Assembly (NCBI GenBank): GCA_963920525.1
Contig: OY986439.1
Location: forward strand, 34,578,319-34,642,318
Direction: 5' to 3'
DNA length: 64,000 nucleotides
Source: Dichetophora obliterata
Taxonomy: Eukaryota; Arthropoda; Insecta; Diptera; Sciomyzidae
The notes under the pieces are model-generated. The model saw nothing but the letters and a program-made list of their open reading frames with translations. It ran no database searches and was not told where the DNA came from. Shown here piece by piece: positions 1 to 9,599 of this stretch. Position numbers and translations under genes: made by a program. Each line of letters starts with the position of its first letter. Within the stretch, counting starts at the first letter, position 1.

Positions 1-123
1 AAAAGCTCACAATTATTAAATTCATGTAATACTGTTTTACTTAAACAGAAGTTGTGCGTGTAAGCTTATCAAAATTGATGGACTGCAGAAACCACAGAAG
101 ACCCCTTGAAGAAATGATGTCGA

Positions 124-610
124 TTAGGTTGGGTTAGGTTGAGACGGCAGCTGCTGTATGTGCTTAAACTATATCACACGTTCAATGGGTCACTTAGACC
201 AATAAGGTCCATTGTGATACCACTGCCCACTTGGCCTTCAGATCGAGTGGAACCACATTGAGCTTTTGATTAAGCTTATAAGACGTTTTACGCGTGTCCT
301 TGACAGGTCGTCAAGCTCGAGAAAGAAAAACGACCTGAGATATTTAGGCCTTGTTCTAGCGAGCACGGCACAGGAACATCGAAGGTGGGAGATGATTTCT
401 TCCTCCTCCTCGTCCCTGCAGCCTCTGCAGAAGTCATTTGCGAGAAGGCTAGCATGGCTACCTCTTGAGAAGGAATCTAGATAGCTTTAGCTTTAGAGTC
501 GATTAGATAAGCCTTGTTGTTCTGTATGTTGAGAGTTTAGCCCATTTTGCATTGCCTTTAGATGTGGTGCACTCATTATGCAGCAGTTTGACAGTTGCCA
601 TCGGGATGCT
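124..610 (-). pseudogene. 3' end of an RNase H-type (LOA/R1-like) LINE ORF2, broken
   Basis: On the minus strand, around 480-300, a cysteine-rich block reads C-x2-C, then an acidic stretch and H-x4-C, followed by arginine-rich sequence. This is the zinc knuckle that closes ORF2 in LOA/I/R1-type LINEs. It matches the better-preserved copy near 56.6-56.9 kb. Upstream, around 610-480, stop-interrupted residues resemble the conserved linker before the knuckle. The 3' untranslated region contains GGTATCACAATGGACC and TTGGTCTAAGTG. The element ends in an AACCT-type tail, seen on the plus strand as TTAGGTTGGGTTAGGTT at 124-140. It is 5' truncated and carries several stops, so it is not functional. 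The clade is inferred from the knuckle and the tail only. Confidence 0.6.
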
Positions 611-631
611 CGGTGAGTTCCGAACTATTGA

Positions 632-650
632 AGTAGTAGTAGTAGTAGTA
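632..650. repeat. (AGT)n microsatellite
   Basis: Six consecutive AGT/GTA units directly follow the LINE fragment. Confidence 0.85.
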
Positions 651-799
651 TTTTTATTCAACAATTAATTACATTCTTAATAATAACAATATATGTATCT
701 ATAAAAAGAATTATGTTATACAAATAACAATGAATGTTAAGCTGCTTCTATAATTCACTAGGAGCTAGAGGCGAATACAGCTTGTTAAAAATATATATA

Positions 800-2935
800 A
801 CTAGCTGATATACCCGGTGTTACTCGAGAGTCATTTATATAAACATTTTAACATACACTTCTCGATTAAATGTTTTTTAAAATCGGGAATAATGAAAAAC
901 ATGCTGAATTTTATTTGAATTTAATTTTATTTAATTTTATTTATCCACCGTTTGCTAGGTAATTGAACGAACATTGATCCAAAAAAGTTTAGGAAAATTT
1001 TTGTTGTTGGTGGTTCCATCTCTTGCGGTGAGCTAATTGAATTCAAAGAAGCGGTACGAAAAACAGATTTTAAAAATTAAAAAGAATTTTTATATTTACT
1101 CAATGTTAAAGCAAGCACAATTACCTTTTCAACAAAATAAAAATTATGATGGGACTCAATGCGTCCTTGAGATATGGACATTTTAACGTCTAAACAAAGA
1201 TTTATATTAAAAAACATATTGAACTTTTTAACAAAAAAAAAATGTTAATGAAATATATTAAAAACAGCAGAGTTATTGGCATTAAAAGTAAATACTTTGA
1301 TTTTCATATAATTTTTTTCTCATTATTAGCTATCAATGTTTTATGAAAATTCGTTGTGCTAAAAATGATTGTACCTACTAAAATTTCTAAAAAAAACTGG
1401 CAGTACTGCATTATTTTACTTTTTAAAAGTTTGGTAGCAATAGCATTTTCGCAAAATATTTCGCAAAACTTATCTGCTAGCTGCATAAGAACATCAGATA
1501 TTCTTCTGTAAGCAGAAAATAGCGCCACCTGTCTGTAATCCCAATCGTGTGGGGTTAAATTTGAAGAAACTTTTGCAAAAACATAATTCAGCTATTCAAC
1601 GCAAGGTGTACGTTTAGTTTGTACCCACACATCTTACACATGTGGCGCCATCTATCTGTAAATTTAACGCACAGATCAAAACTAATGAAATAATTGTGCT
1701 GACCAGATGCGCATATTTTTTTTTATATCGCCATATAGCTTAAACTGATTACATGAAAATATTAACTTTTACAGCATTCTTATTCACAGTCATCTTTTCG
1801 ATAAAATTGTGATATATATACAACATTCAAAGTACCATTGATAAAGAACTAATTGACAACAGTGACACAATAGTGAGAACAAATTAGAGCCATCACAACA
1901 AAACAAATTTAACAGGAGGGGGCGGGGGGTGGGGAGGCAAAATATAAGTAGATGATCACTATAAAGAAAATTTTGTATAATCCAAAATGTTCGTAATTAC
2001 TTTAGACACACAACTGCATTCTTAGAGATATATGGGGACGTTCAAACTATATAGAGAATTTTAACACAAAACTAAGTTTTATTAATAGTCTGGTATGAAA
2101 AATAGATTTTTAGCCATTACTTTTGATTGGAAAGAGATATTGGGGTAATTTTTTCACATAAATTATTTTTGAGACTTGACTTTTTTGTAAAAAATATAAA
2201 AACAACATTTTAGAAAAATAAATTTCGCGAAAAAAAATCAACCCTTGTTTTTTTGATGACAAAAACAGTAAAATAATTTTTGCGCTTAGCTGGAAGAATT
2301 TTTGCAAATAAATGCTATGTCATATGAAAGGTAGCCAGATGTGCAATTTTTAATTGATTTCATTTTTACAACAACAACAATTTTTGAGTCATTTTTTGAG
2401 TAAAAAGTCAATATTTTGGACCTTTTTTGACATAATCATAAAACATATATACACTGACTTAACGGTACAGTTCAACCTATTTTTGTGAAGTGATTTTATT
2501 GAACTTTTGAACAAAAAAAATTTGAATGAAATATATTAATGGACAGCGGAGATATTTGCATCGAAAGACCAAACTTTGATTTTCATGTCGTTTTTTTCTC
2601 ATTCTTAGGCAATGATGTTTTATGAAAAAGTCGTTATACTGAAAATTTCTCCAATTTTGAAGATATGTGAATGTTTTTGATGTCAAAATAACAAAAATTT
2701 TTTAAAATTAAATACAAAAAAATCTCCTATAGTAAAAAGTTTTATAATAACAAAATTACCGTTAGTTGAAAAATTTCAGAGGGGGCGTGGCAAAAACTAA
2801 GTATGTAACATTTTAAGTTGGGATGTACTTAATATGTATATTTAGTTTGAGCAAAATCCGTTGAGCCGTGTAGATTTGTATAAAGGTCAAACAAACAAAC
2901 AAACAAACAGAAAATGAGTTTTATTACTATAGATA
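800..2935. repeat. Dispersed non-coding repeat with internal duplication
   Basis: The stretch opens with ACTAGCTGATATACCCGGTG and closes with a (CAAA)n run at 2888-2909 followed by TTTTATTACTATAGAT. Such starts and ends are common in non-autonomous insect repeats of uncertain class. There is no credible ORF; the short ORFs are AT-rich noise. A ~150 bp segment at 1221-1370 recurs at 2501-2650 with many substitutions, so the repeat holds an old internal duplication. I could not see a hairpin or a CTRR end that would prove a Helitron, and no TSD is evident. Confidence 0.45.
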
Positions 2936-3020
2936 ATTAATGAAATAATAATTAATAAATGATGCATTAATTACAATAATCAAATAAAGAAAATAAATCG
3001 AAAAATTTAATATTAACATA

Positions 3021-3041
3021 TTTTTTTTTTTTTTTTTTTTT
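3021..3041 (-). repeat. Poly(A) tail of the 3-9 kb LINE (poly(T) on plus strand)
   Basis: A run of 21 T on the plus strand lies downstream of the minus-strand LINE ORF2. This is the expected 3' tail and fixes the element's orientation and 3' end. Confidence 0.75.
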
Positions 3042-3118
3042 GTAAAGGCCTTATTGAGAGCAAAAACTTAATAAAAGTATTGTGGAGTCAGACTATAACA
3101 GCTAATAATGTGTCAATA

Positions 3119-4374
3119 TCACTGTAATTGAGGTCTAAAAGCCAAAACTTTACCCTTTTGAGAAAAAAACGATTGAACATGAATATTTCTTATTTCCGAT
3201 GGAAGACTATTGAAAAGTCGAGGAGCAACAGAAGCAAAAAAGTTAAGAAATATTCTTAATGTGTGCGTTGGAACCAGTGCTACATTGTATTCATTAACTC
3301 TCAAATGATAGGTATCTGAACGTCGTATAAATTTTTCAAAGGAAGGAATCTTAGTTTCCTGAAAAGTAAAAGGCTACTACAAAATCTGTTCTTATGACAA
3401 ATTAAACGAATAGCATGCTTTTGCGAAACGAGAAGAGGGTATATTTTATTCTTATAAGGACCTCCCCAACAAGCTAAACCATACTCAAGTTTAGAGTGAA
3501 ATTGAGAAGAATAGGACTACAATATGATTTCAACAAATACAAATGCCTGGTGGCAGCCAAAAGATACTTTTTAAGTTCACGTGTATGAATTGTCCAATCC
3601 ATGCCACTATTTAGCCAAATACCTAGATATCTAAAAGAATTAACCTTTTCAATAGCGAAGCAGTTTAAAGAACAAGACTTATGATCACAGAACGTATGAA
3701 TGCAATCCGACGAGGAACATATATCATTACCTAAACCAAATCTTTCACATTTACCACCATGAAAAAAAAAAAAAATGAATCGAAGTTTACATTTTTAGCA
3801 TTCACATTAAAAAGCATTATTCTAGTTTTATCACTAAGTACCAGCTTATGAATCATAAACCAGTGCCTTAAAACAGCGAGATCATGGTTAATGTCAACAG
3901 ACAATTGCAAGGGCGAGCCACAAGAAAAGGCACAAGCCATATCATCAGCAAAAGAATTGATGGAACTGCGGAACTTTATTGAAAAAAGCGAATTTATAAA
4001 GATTAAAAACAATATAGGTCCTAGCACTGAGCCCTGAGGAACCCCTAATGTCAACAATTCTAATGAACTATAACAATTAAATATTTTTACTCGCTGCTTT
4101 CTGTTTTTTAAATAGGACTGAAACCATTTAAAGATAAATCCCCTAAAGCCAGTCTTATAAATTTTATCAAGCAAAATTGTATGGTCCACTGTGTCAAACG
4201 CTTTAGTGATATCAACAAAAAGAGCTGCTGTTAACCGTTTATTATTAAGGCTGGAGCAAATGTTTGTACAGAAATTCAATAATGCGTCTTCTGTTGATAG
4301 GCCAGATCTGAAACCAAACTGGAGTTTACTGAAACAATTATATTTCTCCAAAAAGAGCACAATTCGAGCTTTCA
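3119..4374 (-). pseudogene. LINE ORF2, reverse transcriptase core and C-terminal part (CR1/Jockey-type)
   Basis: Reverse transcriptase of a non-LTR retrotransposon, which copies element RNA at a nicked target. Palm motifs are visible on the minus strand: an F-V-D-I-T-K-A-F-D motif A, GVPQGSVLGP for motif B, and FADD for motif C, so the three catalytic aspartates are present. An LQFGFR block precedes motif A. About 3730-3305 continues as a degraded thumb/connection region with frameshifts and a stop. 3304-3119 gives the typical C-terminus around APRLFNSLPSEIR. The ORF starts abruptly at 4374 because a piggyBac element sits exactly there; the upstream half resumes at 7483. Frameshifts make it a pseudogene. 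CR1 versus Jockey cannot be settled by eye. Confidence 0.85.
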
Positions 4375-4378
4375 TTAA
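4375..4378. repeat. TTAA target-site duplication, left of piggyBac-1
   Basis: TTAA here and at 7479-7482 flank CCCTTTCGG...CCGAAAGGG termini. Removing the element and one TTAA restores an in-frame reverse transcriptase reading (...EKLMKARIV...) across the site. Confidence 0.9.
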
Positions 4379-4668
4379 CCCTTTCGGAACTTCTTTTTTG
4401 TTTTTAACTTTAAAAATCATTCTTTTCCATTTTGTTGCTGCTTACACATACGCAATTAATAATCAAAAGTAATTTTTTAAAATTTTGTTTGCTAAAGTTG
4501 TTTTTTAGTATCATGCCATATGGCATAGAATGTACTTAAAGGAAAAAAAACCAATATATGAATTTTGAGTTTCAATACAATTTTAAAGAGCTGATGCTTA
4601 AAAAAATACGTATTCACGTGTTTTTGAAAGTAACAATTTAAATACATTAAAATCGTATAATTCATTAA

Positions 4669-4815
4669 CCCTTTTGCGACCATAGGGACGTTTATGTCCC
4701 AAAGAGGAGAACATTTTTAATCTTTGCTCATTTTTGGCGAAATTAAGTCGTCATAAAACTAAATCAAGATCAAATCCAAAGGATAATTTCCCAAAAGCTT
4801 ATGGTTCTGAAAGGG
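4669..4815. mobile_element. 147 bp TTAA-flanked MITE nested in piggyBac-1
   Basis: TTAA lies at 4665-4668 and 4816-4819. The left end is CCCTTTTGCGACCATAGG and the right end, read inward, is CCCTTTCAGAACCATAAG: imperfect TIRs of the piggyBac type. Just inside the left end is the hairpin-forming GGGACGTTTATGTCCC. No coding capacity. Confidence 0.7.
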
Positions 4816-5094
4816 TTAAGTACGAAAATAACATACAAAACACCTATTCCTCGAAAATTATATAGATAATTTAAATTTTTAAAATTGTATTTATTTTAAA
4901 CGTAATTATTCACAGAATTCAATAAAAAACATAAAAAGAAAAATGTTATTGCTCATATAAAACATTAATGCTATACAAAAACTGAGTTCACCGCCAATTT
5001 CAGGTAAATTATTTAGTCTGCTTCTGTATCTGCCTCTGAAAAAAAAAGGAATATGAAAACCAATTTATATTTAAAAATGTACCCATAACTTACC

Positions 5095-6849
5095 TTATTT
5101 TTCATGGTATACTTTGAAACAATTTCTGGCTAAATTTGGAATCTGGCTAGAATATACTTTAAATTCTTGCATTTTACATATACGTTTTGAAGTTGAGTAC
5201 TCCGGCCAATGTTCAATGCCATCGAAACGAATCGAAACCAAAGGAGATTTTTCATATGATAGCCTCGCTTTCGAAGTGGATGGAGTGTCTAAAAGATCTA
5301 CGTCTTCAGTTAGTCTGGGTCTTCCTCGTTTTCGAGACAAATTAGAACTGATGACAATGCTAGCAATCCATTAGCTACATCATTTCGGAATGCTAATAAA
5401 TCCATTTGGTCTTTTTTTCTTATATTATTACTATCACTATCGTTGCGATATTCCAACCAAGAGTTGCATACAGCTAAGTCGATGAAATGGTCAAAAACTC
5501 TGAGTGTCCACTTTCTTGTCCGAATGGAAATTTGGTATAAAGACAACAAAAAGTCCGTCTTGTCGACTCCTCCCATATATTTATTATATACACATACAAC
5601 GTTAGGTTGTGGTACAATGATTTTTTTTTTGTTCAGCACAAAATCTGGTAACCTCTTTTGTGTCTTCATCACCATAAAGAGACGAAGCCAATTGAACACA
5701 GCCCCCATCCAACCATTTCAAAAGAAAAATATTTTGGTGTCTTTCAATGCAATAGTCATAAATACCTCTTTCTAACTTTTTCAAATCTTTTTCTGTTGCC
5801 ATCGGAGCTTTTCCGGTTCTGTTTCCTCGTATGGTGCCTGTTGCCCATATTCCTTTTTCTCGCAAGAATATTAATAAATTCTTTGTAGTGAAATAATTAT
5901 CAAAAAATATTTTGTGGTTTTTATTTTCCGGAATCGTTTTGCAGAGGTAAATGACAATATCCGAGCAAAAACCTAATTTTGATTCTCCAACAATTGTATT
6001 TTTTCCTTGATATATTTAGAGATCATATACCATTCCATTTGAGCTGCATAGGCAAAACACTTTTATTCCCCATTTAATAAGCTTTTTGGGCATATACTGC
6101 TTCAACTCAGATTTTGCTTCGCACGGAATCATCATTTCATCAGAGCACCAGTTTTCATCTTTGGGAATATCATAAGTTCTTTTCAAGAACTTATTTATAA
6201 GTGGACGAATTTTATAAAGTTTGTCATTCGAGTTCCCCTCTACACTGCGTATTAAATGAAATCTATTTTTTGTCATGTGCTTACGAAAGGCTGGTATTTC
6301 AGTAGCACCACTCCAGTACATCGCTAATCAAGGATATCCAATTGTTCCAATAATAATATCTAGACCGATTAATGTCAGAATCTCTTCTCTAGTAACATTA
6401 ATTGCAGTTCTGGTTTTCATAAGTGAGGCTTGATTTGTTGCCTGAACAATTGTGGCAATAAAATCATATGGAAAATAATTTAAAAAATATGAAACAGGAG
6501 TTTTTATATCTTGCTTAGGATAGTTTTCAGAAAAATTTGAGCTTGGAGTTATCCACGCTCTCTTTTCCCATCGAAATTTTAGAAAATTTTGTAATGATGT
6601 ATCCGCACCTTCATTCAAACCTAATAAATCATCTCTCTCATCTATATTTTTCTCAAATAAATCATTATTTCCATCCGGATTAGTTAGCTCCTCGATTAAA
6701 AAGGAGTTATTACTATTATCATTTAGAGTTCCCAATAGAGTATCCAAAACAACATTTTCTTCTTCTTCATTATCAAAGTCAGATAAATCTGAGTCATCAA
6801 AATGAATTAAAATATTTTCTATTTGTTCGTTGTTAAGTTTATTAGACAT
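5095..6849 (-). pseudogene. piggyBac transposase (PGBD-type DDD transposase), multiply frameshifted
   Basis: Cut-and-paste transposase specific for TTAA. The minus strand begins at an ATG at 6849 with an acidic N-terminus (~residues 1-75), then the PGBD core. The three catalytic aspartates of the piggyBac family can be placed: in CSDEMMIP (~6140), in FFDNYFTT (~5905), and in NKYMGGVDKTD (~5585). A basic SRKRGRPR stretch follows near 5335, leading into the C-terminal tail. The reading is broken by a stop near 6328, frame changes near 6016 and 5700-5600, and another near 5340-5310. About 580 codons in total match the family's usual size. It is therefore a nearly full-length but dead copy. No C-terminal cysteine-rich ring like that of piggyBac-2 is obvious. 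Confidence 0.85.
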
Positions 6850-7478
6850 CGTAATTGCGCAAACTAGAAATCAAATTAATGCATAAAAAAGCATCCAACC
6901 GCTCAGCTCTTCTCAACCAAATGAAATATTTAAGAACTATTAAGTAAAGTGAAAAAACGTCCAACCGCTGCGAGTCTTCTTAGACCATTGAAATATTGAA
7001 GTACAGTACAATATGATTAAAACAAAAAATAAGCGCTGCGACTCTATTCAATCAAATAAAAAATTGTATTTCCGTTGGGTGAAATCTATGCCATATGGCA
7101 TAGTAAGAAATAAAAAAAAAATCGTGCATCCTTATTGAACAATGTTTGGGATCTAACTTTTTTTATACTATATAAAGAAATGAGTATCTACTAAATGACT
7201 TAAATAAAATTATTAAAAAAAACAGTTTTTTTAATAATATATATAAAAGTACGTAGTGATCTTCTTTTGTAAAATACGAAACTCGATAGGCACGCTCGTT
7301 TTCTGAACTTTTACAATTTACTGGGTCCACTAATCAAAATATTATTTTTAATAAGTTGTACAAAAAATTTTAAAGAAAAATATAAAAATATAACAAAAGT
7401 AGTATATACAAGATTTTTTTTACTTAAAACCGGTACTGAAAAGCGACTATGCCATATGGCATAGAATAACCGAAAGGG

Positions 7479-7482
7479 TTAA
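7479..7482. repeat. TTAA target-site duplication, right of piggyBac-1
   Basis: Partner of the TTAA at 4375-4378. Confidence 0.9.
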
Positions 7483-8246
7483 TTTTTCAAATATTTTAGA
7501 AAATACCGGAAGAAGTGAAATGGGTCTGTAGTTTATAACCATGGACCTATCTCCTTTTTTACACAAAGGTAAAACCTCTGCTACTTTTAAACCATCTGGA
7601 AATATACCACAGGTAACGCTTAAGTTGTAAATAAAGCTTAAAATGTCACTAATGAATTAGACTATCTTTTTTTAAAAATTATTAGATACACAACTACAAG
7701 TAGTAGAATCTGAAGATTTTAATGATAAAATGGTTTTGAAAACTTCAAAAGAGCTGATAGGTTTAAAAACAAAAGTAGCTTGATTTGAAGCTTCATTTGA
7801 TAAACAGTTACACTGTTGACCATTTACACAGCTTTCAGCAACTACTTCTTTGCCTATTCTGGAAAAAAAACTATTAAATCCATTAGCAATATCCTGAGCA
7901 TTAGAAATAGTACTATTGTCAATTGAGATGCTAGATATCTGATCTTTATTACAATTCTTGTTCAAAATATTATTTACTAATTTACACTCACCTTTAATAT
8001 CACCTCTTACTTTATAAAACTCACGTAGATAGTAATCATTTTTACAAGCCAGTACATCACTTGAAATCTCTTTACACAAATTTTTATAACTTTGCGCAAA
8101 AGATTCATTATTAGGGAATTTCTTTCTTTTTTTTTTATTTTTATTTTATCAAGTAGAAAGTTAGACATCCAAGGCTTAAATCTTTTAGGTTTTGCATTTT
8201 TGCTCACAGATCTAGAGCAGCTATTGATATGACTATTTAAAGTTTT
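7483..8246 (-). pseudogene. LINE ORF2, linker and N-terminal part of reverse transcriptase
   Basis: Continuation of the LINE interrupted by piggyBac-1. On the minus strand 8207-7672 holds the linker between endonuclease and reverse transcriptase in two frames, including NGFNSFFSRIGKEV, common in CR1/Jockey elements just before the polymerase. 7671-7483 is open and reads through CGIFPDGLKVAEVLPLCKKG and NYRPISLLPVFSKIFEK, the finger-domain signature. It joins the core at 4374 once the transposon and one TTAA are removed. Single-base frame breaks near 8080 and 7672 mark it as a pseudogene. Confidence 0.85.
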
Positions 8247-8957
8247 TTAGAATTGTTCATATGCAATAGAAGAATTACTTTCCGTATAAACATTATCCCA
8301 AAGTTCAAAACAGAGGGAATTTTTCAACTCAACAAAATCAGTTTTTAAGACAGAATCTGCCGGTGGGAGAGAATTAGTACAATGTGGTTTCAAATTAACA
8401 AGACTTAAAGCTGTCATGCAATGATCTGTTATCTGAAAATCCATAACAGAAATTAAAAAATCAAAGCATTCAGCACTTTGAAGACGCAAAAATATATGGT
8501 CAATACACGAACCAGAGGAAGACACAATGCGAGTTGGCTGATTAATGCAAGACTCAAACCCAAAAGATGAAAGAATAAACAAGTATCTGTCTGTCATTAA
8601 ATTATCAAACAAAAAGTTTATATTAATATCACCAAGGAGTACTAAGTTTGAATTCATGCTAACATTATTCAGGAGAAGGTTTTCAATTTCCATTAAAAAC
8701 ACATCATCCGCAGAAACCCCATTAAATCTGTAAATACAAAGAAAAGTAAACTTTATGTTGTCTAAAAAACATTCCAATTTTAGGGCATCACAACTTCTCA
8801 ACTTGAAACTAGCAGAATTACACTCAATAGATTTGTGTACAAAAGCTGCAACACCACCAGAGGCATACTCATTATTACAATTAAACATAAAATTGTAACC
8901 ATCAATGTTAAAAAGAGATACTTCCTCATCAAAAATTCAAATTTCTGTCAAAAAGAT
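8247..8957 (-). pseudogene. LINE ORF2, apurinic-type endonuclease domain (5' truncated)
   Basis: The endonuclease nicks target DNA to prime reverse transcription. On the minus strand the reading shows LTE near 8945 (catalytic Glu, followed by a stop), ASGGVAAFVHKS, LVLLGDININ (metal/phosphate-binding Asp-Asn), SGSCIDHIFL, and FQITDHCM (the S/T-D-H motif with the general-base His). These appear in order over ~215 residues, the normal spacing for this fold. No ORF1 or 5' UTR is seen; around 8957-8965 the sequence switches to an unrelated RNase H fragment, so the LINE is 5' truncated, as is usual. The downstream half of ORF2 is at 7483-8246 and 3119-4374. Confidence 0.85.
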
Positions 8958-8964
8958 AAAATAA

Positions 8965-9119
8965 AGTCACCGATTCCTTTATGCCGTGGTATGCATATTA
9001 AGCTAATGTTTAAAATAGCTTGACATTTCGCCTTATGTAGCATGGCATTCCTTGGCTTCTTTAGAGTTGATGGATACTTTCACCATTGATTCGATAACAG
9101 CTTGGCTGTCCAAGAAAAT
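8965..9119 (-). pseudogene. Short RNase H fragment of an I/LOA-type LINE
   Basis: On the minus strand 9119-9030 reads IFLDSQAVIESMVKVSINSK, the third catalytic block of LINE RNase H (compare the intact version near 57.2 kb). 9010-8965 reads ISLICIPRHKGIG, a decayed WVPGHxGIxGN histidine loop. About 50 residues remain. The CR1/Jockey LINE may have inserted into this older LINE, since its 5' truncation point falls here. Confidence 0.6.
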
Positions 9120-9285
9120 ATATATATATATTTTCCGTTTTCAGATGACATTTTCTCAGGGGCGTAACTACCAGGGGGTGAGGAGGGTAGACTACCTTCC
9201 TACTTTTTTAGAGTCGGCCTAATTGTAATTTTTTACTAAAAGTGTTTAAAATATTGATTTTTATAAACAATAATTAAGAACGCAA

Positions 9286-9522
9286 CAAAGCCAGTCGTAC
9301 CTTTTGTTGCCATTTTTATAACAAAAACCAACTTTAGTCGGCTATTTAATTTTAATTCATACCCAAAACTATCTTCAGTCGGCCAATTCACGTGTAGTCG
9401 TACCTTAAACGAACTTCAACTCATTTAAAGTCGTATTTTAAACGAACTTCATTAAGACTACTCACTTTTAGTCGTACCTTAAACAAACTTCAGTCGGCCA
9501 ACTCATTTTAAGTCGTATCAGC
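9286..9522. repeat. Degenerate short tandem repeat array
   Basis: Variants of AGTCGTACCTTAAACGAACT and CAGTCGGCCAACTCATTT alternate four to five times with irregular 35-60 bp spacing. The preceding block at 9158-9200 (AGGGGCGTAACTACCAGGGG) resembles the end of a DNA transposon, but I see no partner end. Confidence 0.55.
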
Positions 9523-9599
9523 GTTGAATTATTGCAAACGAATCCAGTGTGCCTTTGTGACAGAATGCAGAAAAAGTTCAGAAAAGTTGTATAAATTTT

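Larger units (their letters stand above)
4379..7478. mobile_element. piggyBac-1 DNA transposon (3.1 kb), inserted in a LINE
   Basis: The termini are CCCTTTCGG on the left and CCGAAAGGG on the right, flanked by TTAA duplications as expected for piggyBac. The element carries a minus-strand transposase pseudogene (5095-6849), a nested 147 bp TTAA MITE (4669-4815), and three copies of an 18 bp palindrome, CTATGCCATATGGCATAG (4511-4528 with one changed base, 7086-7103, 7447-7464). At 6885-7062 it has about three copies of a ~70 bp degenerate subterminal repeat that includes CCAACCGCT. Several frame breaks in the transposase suggest it is no longer autonomous. Confidence 0.9.

Noticed and set aside
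800..2935. Helitron/DINE-1 call
   Set aside because: The start resembles insect TACCCGG repeats, but no 3' hairpin plus CTRR end or Rep/helicase sequence was found.
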